A stretch of DNA of 64,000 bases from Saururus chinensis (Eukaryota > Streptophyta > Magnoliopsida > Piperales > Saururaceae): the NCBI GenBank assembly GCA_035235625.1, contig CP141144.1, positions 21,635,014 to 21,699,013 on the forward strand, in the 5' to 3' direction. This document shows positions 31,601 to 43,600 of this stretch, in pieces. Within the stretch, counting starts at the first letter, position 1, and each line of letters begins with the position of its first letter. The notes beneath the pieces are model-generated. The model did not search any database, was not told where the DNA came from, and saw only the letters and a program-made list of their open reading frames with translations. Both the position numbers and the translations under genes were made by a program.

Positions 31601-34600
31601 AATGTATGAGTTATTAGTATGATGCTTAGCCTTGCAACTGGTTGTCTCGGATAACAAGAACGATTTATTGGGTTGCTTGCCATCAAGCCAAGAGCCCTGT
31701 TCGTTGGGGGATGAGGCTCTTCAACATACGGGTTAGTTGTCCGACCTTATAGCCTTATTGGAAAAAAGACCTTTACGTGCATGTAGTTAAGATGAAATAT
31801 TCGGATGTCCGAGTTGCCTAAGTTGGATATATGTATTGAAAGGTTATGTCCCCCTCGGGCCAGCTCGTTTGAGAAATGTCCTAGAATGTCCGCACATCCG
31901 CCTTGGGATGGGTTCGTTGCTTAGCTTTGTAGGCTAGACACTCGGTTAAATGGCACAAGGCCATGACCTTAACGAAGAAGGCTTACTTGACTATTTGGCC
32001 TTATAAGTGGTACATGGATAGTGCTTCTTGGGCTCCTCTGTGATAGGCCACCAAAATCCTAACTTTAGCTGTTGGTGCACGTTGGTCGTCCCCTTTGCAT
32101 GCTTGCTAACCAGCTCCTCTAGGTCACTTGTCTCCTTCTCTAATGGCCTCTTCTGCTTCTCAACCCATAATTCCTTCCTTATTGTCAATCTCCTCACCAA
32201 ATCCTCCAAAACTATCAGTTCCCCGAGTACCCATTTGCTTATGTTACCATAATTTCGTCGGATTCAGCAGTGTTTCCTCATGGGTACAAGCTATGCATCC
32301 TCTCCGAATTTTCAAATGCATCATACTCCTCTATGTTCTTGTTTCTGCCCGGCATTTGGAGAAATTTTGGGGGATCCTCTAGTACAACACCCATCATGTG
32401 GGTATGTTCTGAATTAAATCTCTCTATTTCGTGACTAGGGAGCCATTATCCATGGTGAAATTCGACATCGAGGCTTGGAGGTGGGGGGAGACTAGAATCA
32501 CCGAGGGACATTACCTTCATGAAACTGGTAGGTGGGGAAGATAAAGGGCCAAAGAGAAAGAGAAAAATGGTGTTCTTGGTTGGTGGGGTGGGGAGGGATG
32601 GTATTTCCAGGAGCTTGAATGCATGGAAGTTGAGAAGATGCCAAGAAGGTAGGAGGAGGGATTGGGTGGTGTAGGGGACTCTGCCAGAGCTCATGTGCAG
32701 GAAGAGTGTCTCGGTCTGCTTCCAAAACTACGAGCATGTGTACTGAATCTGGATGGACGGCCTAATCTATGATTTCTACAATACTTGGTCGGAGGTGCAG
32801 TGGAGGACTTGGCATTGGTTGGAGAGGTGCCTCCTCCTGCTTAGAGAAGTGGAGTCGTGGCTTCCCGTGGTTTACTTTTGCCCCTAATATGCAGTGGAGG
32901 ACTTGGCATTGGTTGGAGAGTGTGAATCAAATTGAGCCTAGCCTGGGTTCCCTGGCCTAGCACGCAGATTTTGGCAGCCAAATCAGGATTGCCCAAACCC
33001 GGGTGGAGTGGCCACCGCAACTGTCGTGGGATCCACAACCATTATGGAGCCTCTGAAAGCGGCACTATCACTGCCTTCTCTAGCATTGGAGAAGAAGACG
33101 GAGAAGTAGCATTGGAGAAGAAGATAGAAGGTTATTTTAAGTTAGGGTAATATGTAAGAGAAAAAGGGGGTTCCTGGGTTAGAACACAAAAGAAGTAAGT
33201 GTTATTTTGGCAGAATGTTTTCATCGCCTCCAAGTGATCAAAATTTGAAGCCCCCGTGACAATGCTAATAACATATAGCATAAGGCCGATACAGTTAGGT
33301 TTAATAAATAAAAACTTTAGCTATGCGTTATTTGGGTACTAGAGCTTTGCGGGCTTCCATTTGTTATCCCCTTATTTACATATTCTGGGCAGTTTTGGTT
33401 GGTTGGACAGGAAGACTCCTTTCCCATGTGGGTAGGCCTCAACTTATTAATTTGTTACTCACCAGAATGTATATATTATGGCCCATGCATTTTCTTCTTA
33501 CAGTTAAATTTATTAATGAGCTGCAATCTTTGATGACAACATTCCTATGGTCCGGTTTTGAGGAGGGTAATAGAGTTCATTTCCTCAGTTAGAACTTGGT
33601 GTATAGACCTCATGGCGAAGGATCTTGGAATTAGCTCTAGTAAAGAGTGATGTCTTCTTGGCATATCTAAGCTGTTCTGGCGCATTCTGGTGGATAAGGA
33701 ATCCCTATGGATTAAATAGGTTCAATCATGTTACATAAGATCATCTTCCATACGGCAATGTGATGACCATTCATCCCCTTCATTTGCTTGGAAACAAGTT
33801 ATCTCTCTGGGGGCTATGCTGATTAATCGTTTTGGGTATCAAGTAAAAAATGGTAAGAGTATTTCCTTTTGGTCGGACCCGTGGCCATGGAATTTTACAT
33901 TGTTGCATAACTATGGACAATGACTATTCATCAATTGGGTAGTCATCTTCTTGCTAAGGTTTATGATTGTTGAGGTGATGAAAATTAGTGTTTTAATACT
34001 CTTAATAATCTAAGAGGGCATCATCTGATCTAATATATCCAAGGCATCATCACATGTATTCAGGGGGAAGAAGATATCATTAATTGGTCTGCATGTGCAT
34101 CAAGAAAGTTTAGCCCAAGATCTCTGTACAATGTTGTCAAGACTAAGGGACCCTCACTGCCTTTGGGCTAAGGTGGTGTGGTTCAAATATTATATTCTTA
34201 GACATTCTTTTATCTTTTGGCTAATGCATCATAGAAAACTCTTAACTTGTAGTAGGTTGTAGCATTGTAGGGTCTCTCTACCTAACCATTGTGTCCGACA
34301 TGCAACTGCTCTCAAGAGTAGAGACCACCTATTTTGTCAATATTCTTACTCTAATTGGTTTATTTCTTCAATGTTTAAATTGTTAAGAATCGATCTCTTT
34401 CCTTCTCATTATCACCAATTGGTTGAACATATTGTTTTTTTTTTAAAGTAGCAACCCATATTTGGCTTTTTATTAAACTGCTTTGTGACATCATTGTGTA
34501 CACAATTTTGGGGGGAATGCAACTCTCGTATATTCAGAAGTGACTCTCAACAAAATTCTCAAATATTGAAGTGCACTAAAGCTGAAATCTGCTCATATGT

Positions 34601-37600
34601 TTCTACCAATCCTGCAGTTTCGGAATTTCCTTTTCCTTCTTTGAGATGGAATTTGTAATCTCTTTTGTTCTCTTACTTATCTTTGATGTGATCTATCCTT
34701 TATATCCTTCTTTTTTTTTATGTAGTTTTACTTCGACCACTTACCAATTAAAAAAAATGACAAAATTTTATTGTTAACAGTTTGGAATTCGAGGTTTGAT
34801 TCTAAAAGAGTGGTGATTTTCAAAAGAGGAGGGAGAAGAAGGGCCACATATTAGAAAAGGAAATAGGGGTCAAAATTCATGCCAAGAGGTTTAAGGAGGA
34901 GGCAAAATATGTGTGAGGGCAAAGGGGCCAAGGGTAAGAAACTTTTGATAGTAGGTTTAAATCATTTCTTCTCATGATTTCATTGGGTTCATAGCGTGTG
35001 TTTCATCTTGTAACCATTTTAGTGGGGTTAGGTTTAACTATTATTTAAATTAAGTAAAATTTTAAACTTTGGGGTTGGGTTAAAAGTGGTCTCTATTTTT
35101 ATCAAGAATAGTGAATAAACTTGAGATGAGAATATTTTAACCCAACTCAAAGGTATATAGAAAGATGGTTTCTAATAATTGAAAAGTCTAAGGCAGCATG
35201 ACCACCAACCCTACGATATAAATTTGTCACTTTCTATGTAGCATTGTCACGGAGCCTAGTCAAGCTAGCCACATCCACCAAATATTCACTAGTAGTGGTG
35301 ATAATGAGAATAGCTAGCTCATCTCAATTCAGCTACACTTGCATTGTAAACTAGGCTTGTTGAGCTTAGCTTGAGCTAAAAAAGTTGGGAAAAAATTTTG
35401 CCATGATTTTTATAGGAAAATGATATTCTTATTCCACTTTTCCTACACTAAAAGCCTACTATAGAATAAGCTTTTAGTGTAGAGAAAGCAGAGTATGAAT
35501 ATTGGCTTCCAATTTTATATCATATTTTATAGTTAATGTATATATTATTGTGAGTTTAATATCCATTTAACAACCTAGTAAATTACCACATTTGTTTTTA
35601 AAAGTAGTGTTTTAGACAAAGTAAGAATTAATAGACATGGACTCTTTATGATGCGTGAATATGTATAGTAGAAACTTAAACAAATCTAAGTGTAATTTAT
35701 GATAAATCTACCAACCAATCATATGCAAGAAACATGCTAGCATTTACACAACAATTTTTGGAGTAAAAAAACCCAACTAGCGAAAAAATCACGACAATCG
35801 CAAGAGACCAAATCAATGTGCTAGATAGCCAAGAACTTAGAAGACTCAAAACAACCAACAAACCTCTTGATTCGACACAAATGAAAATATTTTTTCTTTG
35901 TTTAGTCCAACTTGTCGTTGGCCTTCAATATTATGCTCCATCAAATCCGTGAAGCTTTCCCTCTTCATGTTCCGTCTTTCTCTTCTTCTAGCTCCTTAAT
36001 CAAAGACACCTTCAATTATTGATTCCTTTTTGAGTTTTCTTCAACTACTCCTTAATGAAGAAATCACCCAAATTATTTCTATTGAAATCTAAGTTATTTG
36101 TGTACGCGAGTGTGTGTAATATACCATTAAACTCTTACACTCAATATTGTTTTCAACACTTGAATCTTTTAAATATGTCTACTTCTATTTTTTAAATTAT
36201 TCAATTCTAAATTCGACTTGACCACAACATTAATCTAATCAACTTTAAGGCTAATAACATACATGAAGTTTTAACATAGTTTTGTTCATCAAAATCAACT
36301 AATTTATAATATATATGCACTCATATATTCTAAAAATTTTCTACACACATTTAAGGGTACTAACAAGCCGAGTCGAAATAAGTTTTGGGTTTTTTAACTC
36401 GAACTCGATTTTTAAAAGCTCCGCTCGAACTTGACTCAAGCTCGATTGAATACTGGCATTCTCAGCTTGGGCTCAATTTGGCCAAGGAACTTGAAACTCG
36501 ACTTAAGCTCAAGCTTGAAAATATAGTTCTATAGTTTGAACCTACATTCGAATTGGGCTTGAATCCCATTTACAACCCAAATACATTTCCCCATTAAAAA
36601 CTATATTAATTTGGAGAATCACATTAACATTACAAAAATAAAAAGATTATAACAACCACTATTCCACTATATTAAAGTTGTAAACATTACTTCATAATCT
36701 AGGGTTAAAATATGATCAATCTAGAGTTGGTTCACTAGATATATTTGTAGTAAAAAAAGATGTAAAAATTTAAATTAATATGTAGAAAATTAGACTCGGA
36801 TCACTGGATATATTTGTAGGCAAAATCTATCTATGGTTAAATAGAGCTCCAATTTTAAACCAATATGATTGGTTGAATTAGAAATGTTTATTATGCTAAT
36901 AGAATTACATATTTATATTTATTAGTATTAAGATGCCTAAGATGATTAATGATCGTTTTTAAAAATTAAATAATATTATATAGATGAATAAGGGTAGTAG
37001 AGGAATAAATTTTTTTTATTGTACCTACATTCTAAATTTCATTAGTTGTAGGATTTATATTTATTTGAAATATAATAGCATAATATGGGTATTATATACC
37101 ATATTATATAGTGTATTGTATACCATGCATTAATGTATATATAGTATATATATTTTTATAAAATCTTATAGAATATTATGGGTACATGAAAGGTGAAAGT
37201 TAAGAAAGTTATATAATATGAATATAATATATAAGAAGTAATCTATAATAAATCGAGCTGAGTTTGAGTTAAGCTTTGAGTCGATCTTGAGTTGAACCAA
37301 TCATATGTTGAGTTAAGTCGATTCGATCTCACCCTTGTTTAAGCTCGGTTCACTTACTTTCAAGTTCGAATTGAGCTCGAGTGGAGCCATCTTCGAGCAA
37401 AGCTCGAATGGAGCCCCCTTTGAGCCGAGCTAAATTGAAGCCAAACCTATTCAGCTCGTCAAGATAAACTTATTCAGCTTGTCGAGCTGGCTTGTCTCAT
37501 TAGCATCCTTACATACATTTAAGTAAAAAATTATTTATTTATTTTCTTATTAAGAAAATATTTAGTTGCTAGGTTGCCATCTAACAATGTATAGAAACTG

Positions 37601-40600
37601 TGCAATGTTGATCAAGATTGAATCGAGCTCTCACTTATTATTACCGGTATATGTTAATCCTTTGCTCATTGATATGAAACTGAAGTAAATGCATAGTCTC
37701 CATCCTTATAGATGTGTAATTTACGGAAAAAGAGATTCCTAACTTTTGAAATTTTGGTCGATATGGATGACAGGCAACGAAACATGATTGATACGTATTC
37801 ATGTGATCATTGATATCTCTATTAATATAAGTATTTTTTTTTAAAAGTAATGTAACACCTTGCTTCTCATGCACATTTAATAAATTTAGTGACATCCAAT
37901 AAAAAATAAATTTGGTAACATAATTTCTTATGTGCTTTGATTTTTGTTTCTTATTTAGTTTTTCTTTGCATTGATGACAGCCTTGAGGTGTGGTATTACT
38001 TTATCTTGATTCTGTTCGCTGGATATCTGAAGAATGCTGAAGTATCAGTCGATGCACTGTCCATCTGGTATGATTTCCTCATGTTATGTGACTAGGAAAT
38101 AAGGATTATGTGTTAAGATAAAAAACAAACACTAATTTTCACATATGCACGTACAAAAGGTAACATGTAGATGGGGCACACAACTTAACACCATTCCTCA
38201 GTGTCCCAGAACATATGCACATACAAAAGGTAACATGAGCCCGCCCCTGTTTACACTGCCTCTCGTGAGCCCAGCCCCAAACATCATAAATTGTGAATTG
38301 AGATCCGATGTTGCACATTAATAAAGGGTGGGGACGGGCCATTCAAACTTGTTTATCCTCTTATGTAATGTGTGTTGTCATACCACAATCTGACGGCTCA
38401 TGATAAATGGCTCACGTTGGCAAGCATGGCTATATAATATTGTTATATAAAACAAGTTAAGTAATGATAGAATTAAATTTTTAGCCTATTTTACTCATAT
38501 TTCTTATCCTATAACTCCTATTTTATCAATATTTTATTCGCACATTTTTCTATAATGCCCTTCATTACAAGTTTCAATTAATATATAGTTTATGTATATT
38601 TGAATAGCTTTGTACTTAGATTCTTATCGATGACATCCATATTTTAGTTTATGTAATACTAGTTGCTAATGCAACAAGAGCTTTAGTTTTACGTGATGAT
38701 ATTAATGTTCACGGTAAAATGCACCATCTAATCAAAATCCATGAGCTCAAAGTGCGAAGCTCATGCGGCGGTGTCCTGTAGCTTAAAGGTGTAATTGAAG
38801 TCATAAACCACGTGATTGTAGATCCCACATGAGAATACAGCTAAGAGTCTTTAACAACATAAGCGTCCATAACCATAAGCGTCTACAGTGTCGTGCTTCT
38901 TAAACTTGCTAGTTTAGATGACCTACCTTCTCTCATTTATTTTATAATTAGATATTGAGGGTGTTAATGCACCAAGTCGAACTGAGTTTTAGGGTTTTTT
39001 TATTTGAGTTTAAATTTCTAAAAATTAACTTTGACTAGAGTTCGACTCAAGCTTGATTGAACACTTATACCCTCAGCTTGGGCTTTCAAATTTGAAACAC
39101 GACTTAAACTTGAGCTCAAAATATATAGTATAAGAGTTTGAACCTATGTTCGAATTGGGCCTAAATCCTATTTACAACCTAAACACATTTCCCCATAAAA
39201 TACCACATTGATTTGGAGAATCACATTAACATTATAAAAATAAACAGATTATAACAACCATGATTCTACAATATTAAAGTTGTAAGCACGACTTCAAAAT
39301 CTAGGGTTAAAATAAGATCAATCTTAGATATGGTTCACTAGACATATTTGTAGAAAAAAATTGTAAAAAATTTAAATTAATAGGTAAAAAACTAAACTTG
39401 GTTCACTAGATATATTTTTAGATAAAATCTAGATATGGGTTACTAGAACTCCAATTCTAAACCAATATAATTGGTTGAATTAAGAATGTTTATTATGCAA
39501 GTAGAATTACATATTTATATTTATTTGAATTAGAATGACTAAGATGATTAATGATGGTATTTAAAAATTAAATAGTATTATATAGATAAATAAGGGTAGA
39601 ATAGGAAAAAAAATTTATCGTACCTACATTCTCAATGTTATTATTAGTAGGATTTATATTTGTTAGAAATACAATATCATAATATGGGTATTACATATCA
39701 TATTAGATTGTATATTATATACCATGCATTAATGTATATTAGTATATATATTTTTTATAAAATAACATAGAATATTATGGGAATATAAAAAGTGAAAGTT
39801 AAGAAATTCATATAATATGGGTATAATATATAAGAAGTGATGTATAACAAATTGAGCCAAGTTTGAGCTGAGCTTTGATTCGATTTAGACTTGAACCAAT
39901 CATATGTCAAGTTTAGTTAATTTGATTTGATCATTGTTCGAGCTCAGTTCACTTACTTTTAAGTGCGAACCGAACTTGAGTCAAGCCCCTTCACAAGCTC
40001 ATTAGTTTGTCGGATTTAAATTTGATGGTCCATGTTACTTGGGGATAAATTGTCCTCTATGTAACATGGGCCCTTAGATCTAAATTCAAAGGCCTGATGA
40101 GCCTGGGCTCATGCAGCCACGTGTGAGCCCAAGCTTATGGAACACAAGAAACGAAATTTTGTGGCCATGTTCTAGCTTGATTACAATCGAGATAGCGCTA
40201 GACTTTTAAAAGCCAGCCTAAGATCAAGGTTGGATCAATGCTGAGAAATAACCTAGTTGGCTTTAGCCAAGGCCCTACTGTGATCCAATTTTAGCCCAAA
40301 ACATCCATATGCTTCAAAAAGTATTAGCTTAGGCATCATTCGCTATCAGATTTTAATCCAACGACAGATATTACTCAAGGGGAAAATTAGATTTTTACCC
40401 CCATTACCATCGGATTTTTATGAGACTGCTTATGATGCTTGGCCTCATGCCGACAAGCACATGCTCATAAAAACTCTCTTTCTCTCTCTTTCTATATATA
40501 TATAGGTGTAGAACAACTAGTATTTAAAAGTATTTTTAATTAATAATAAAACTCTCTTTTTATATATAAGTAAATAATATTTATTGTTGAATCATATGGA

Positions 40601-43600
40601 TGTTTTGGGTTAAAATTGGGTTGAAGCGGGGCCTTGGCCCTAGCCTACTATCTTATTTCCTGGGCCGTGATCTTAGGCGGGTTTTTAAAAGTCTAGTCCT
40701 AGCTCGACTGTAAGTAGGCTAGAGGCAGGCCACATACTTTTTTTAAAATATAGTTGTTATTATAAAAGTAACTTTTAATGAAAACATCAATGATATTTAG
40801 GTGGGCTGCAATTGGTTAACTCCATAATACAAGATAATCTATATTTGGAATTTTGGTAAGGTCATTCACAACTAATCAAGATGACTTATAAGCTTAAAAT
40901 CTCTTAAACTTCCTTCAAATATGCAACCTCTACTTTTTCTCATAAAAATACTCATTTTAATACTTGAGGGCAGGCCAAATAGGGCTACATGTTTTTTACC
41001 TTCTAGCCCTACCCAGGCCTTATTTAAGGTGGCTATAAATTTTGAGGCCCAACCCTATGATCGGGCCCAAAAAGTTTTGGCCTTCACCTTTATTTTTATG
41101 GGCTTGGTACTAAGCTAGTATGCTAGCCCTTAAAAAATTTACCCCATAAATGGTATTATATATAAAAAATAATAATATCTTTTATTGTTTATATATCATA
41201 TTTAAAGCCCTATATAGCATGGTTATGGGGCTTTATTCACGGAGCTCAGTCAGGCAAGATGCATCCTACAAATAATAGGAACCTCTCCCACTCACACTTT
41301 CTTTGTGGGCAGCTATGCCATCAATGCGACCATTATACAAGGTGTGGCTAGTTGCGACTTGCGAGGCTTTTTACCAATCCTATTACATACAGAAGGTTGT
41401 TATATAAAATGAGTTAGCATGTGCTCAGCATATATAGCCGTATATGCGTCGGCAACTGATCGTTTATAATTAAACCCTTTGCAAGTTTATATATAATTGT
41501 ACTAAGATAAGTATTTAAGGGTTGTCGAACCTTAGGGACGGATGAATTATCATTAAATCTAAAGAGGAATTTGCTGATTACAAACTAAAAATAACTTAAA
41601 CTTAAATTAAGCAAAAGAAAGGAATCAATTAGTTTAAAAATAAAAGATTAATATGATGAAATTTTCTTAGGAAATCGAATCCACTATAGAACCATAATAA
41701 TTCTTTAACTTTTAATCTAAATCTAGTGTGAATATGAACAAGTATTCTCAGCTACAAACTAAAATTACTTCAGAAAGAATCATTAATTAAATTCCATGGC
41801 ATGAACTATCTTCGATAATAGCACGAATCATCTACACTAAACTAGCTATAGGCATGACCTGTCTAATCTTAGTATAACTCATCCAAGTCATTAATTATCT
41901 GAACATTAAAACTATTGTATGACCATCTCATCTAAATTACAGAAATTAGAATCAATGTAAATATCAAAACTATATCAATTTATCATCTATAAGACAATAA
42001 ATCAATATAGACTTGAATAAATATTAAAAGCTCTTCCATTAAAAAGGAAATCTTTATCATACAATTGTCATTTATAACTGAGATCTAAATTAAAAAGAAA
42101 AGAAACTAAAACTTATCTATAGTTTCATCAACTCTTATGTAAAAGAAAAGTTTAGCCTTCCATTGTAGAATAAAGCACTTAAATCTCTATTAAAAGCTTT
42201 GAGTTCTCTTCCATCTTCTTCCTTTTTCTCTTCAGAAAATCTACTAGAATCCTCTAATTTCGAGCCAAATATGTCTTTTTATAAAGATCCGTAGGAAGAA
42301 GTTGAATATGAAAAGGATTAAAATTTGGGTAAAACTAGGAAACTGCACGTTATGCCGTTCGAACACCCTGAATGCCCGTTCGAACGCTTATACTGCATTT
42401 TTGTCCAAAATCACGTTATCCCGTTTGAACTCCCTGGATGCCCGTTCGAATGGCTACAGTGTTTCTGCAATCTGGACAGTTTTTCTAGACAGTCCAATTT
42501 CTGTTCATTAAGCTCTTTCTTCATGTCCATATTAATTTCTAATTTGTTTGTAACCCTGAAAAGTTGTCCAAATCACTTTAAAGCATGTCAAGACTATTTT
42601 GAATTATTCCAAATATCGTCCAGGTACCTCAATAAGTGCACTTTACCTACAAAATATAAAAATATCACATTTTAGACATGTAGAATATAACTAAAATTTC
42701 AACTTAATTTAAATACATATCTAAACTACTAAAACTTAATTTAAATACATATCTAAACTACTAATAATTAAGAAATTATTAATAATTAAAATAAAATACT
42801 AATATCTATCTTAATCTAGATAAACCATAACTAACACTAAATTAACCTAATATATACTAATAAATAAGGTAAAAAAATATATAAAATAAATATATATTTC
42901 ATACTTATCAGCAACATCATATGCCTTGATCCAATGGCACTTGTAACTCAGAGGGTGGAATTTTACCCACTAAACCTATTTTGGGAATCTAGTTTCTTTC
43001 CAAGACTAGACAAGAAGTTGGATCCCAATAAACCCTTTCTCCAAAAGTTAGGTTTTTAAAATATTTTATTTATTTATTTATTAGTATACCATCAATATTA
43101 ATAGTATTATAATATTATTCATAGGTTCACCCGTCCCAAATTATCTTTAGATTTTTTATCTTTCAATTAAAAGAAAGATAGCCGAGACTTTGATGCAAAC
43201 AACTGGCTGCACACTTAGATATGGCCTAGCAATAGCAACTAGCCATGCTCATTGTGGCAGAAACGGGCCATCAAATCAGGAAGCCCATCCAGCCACGGCC
43301 ATGGCCACCACAATGAAGCCCATTATGGTTGGACTGACTGCGACAAAAAACATGCTCCAGTGGAGACAAGCTGAATCGGCCTTGTTGGCACGACTCGCTT
43401 GGCCGGCCGCAGTTAGGACTAGGCTAATTTTGCTGCCGCTTTGGTTGCCCTGAAATAAAAAGGGAAGAGGTAGGGGGGCAGGGGATGACATCTAGTTGTA
43501 GATTTGAAGTAAAGTGGGGGTAATTTTATATTTTCTTTTGTGTTAGGGTTTTCAAGGGTGTAATTTAATTGTGAGGGCATTTAGCTCTTTTACCTATTTA

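Larger units (their letters stand above)
28287..32045 (+). mobile_element. Non-autonomous LTR retrotransposon in intron 2
   Basis: LTRs at 28287-29140 and 31187-32045 start TGTCATGGGG and end TGACA/TGATA. A primer site TGGTATATGAGC (29143-29154) and a polypurine tract TCAAGTGGGGGAGAG (31172-31186) set the plus orientation, the same as the gene. The 2,046-bp interior has no gag or pol motif. Flanks TGGCC (left) and AGGCC/GGCCA (right) suggest a slightly eroded target duplication. The LTRs differ at many sites, so the insertion is old. A tandem duplication lies at about 30250-30515 and an unassigned 127-codon ORF at 30748-31131. Confidence 0.85.

Noticed and set aside
32446..33150. Possible host gene in intron 2 with several Pro/Ser-rich ORFs
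   Set aside because: No domain, start or splice evidence, and frames on both strands are equally open; left as unclassified.
43190..43491. Overlapping 87- and 71-codon ORFs in intron 3
   Set aside because: Short, in GC-richer repeat-like DNA, with no recognisable motif.
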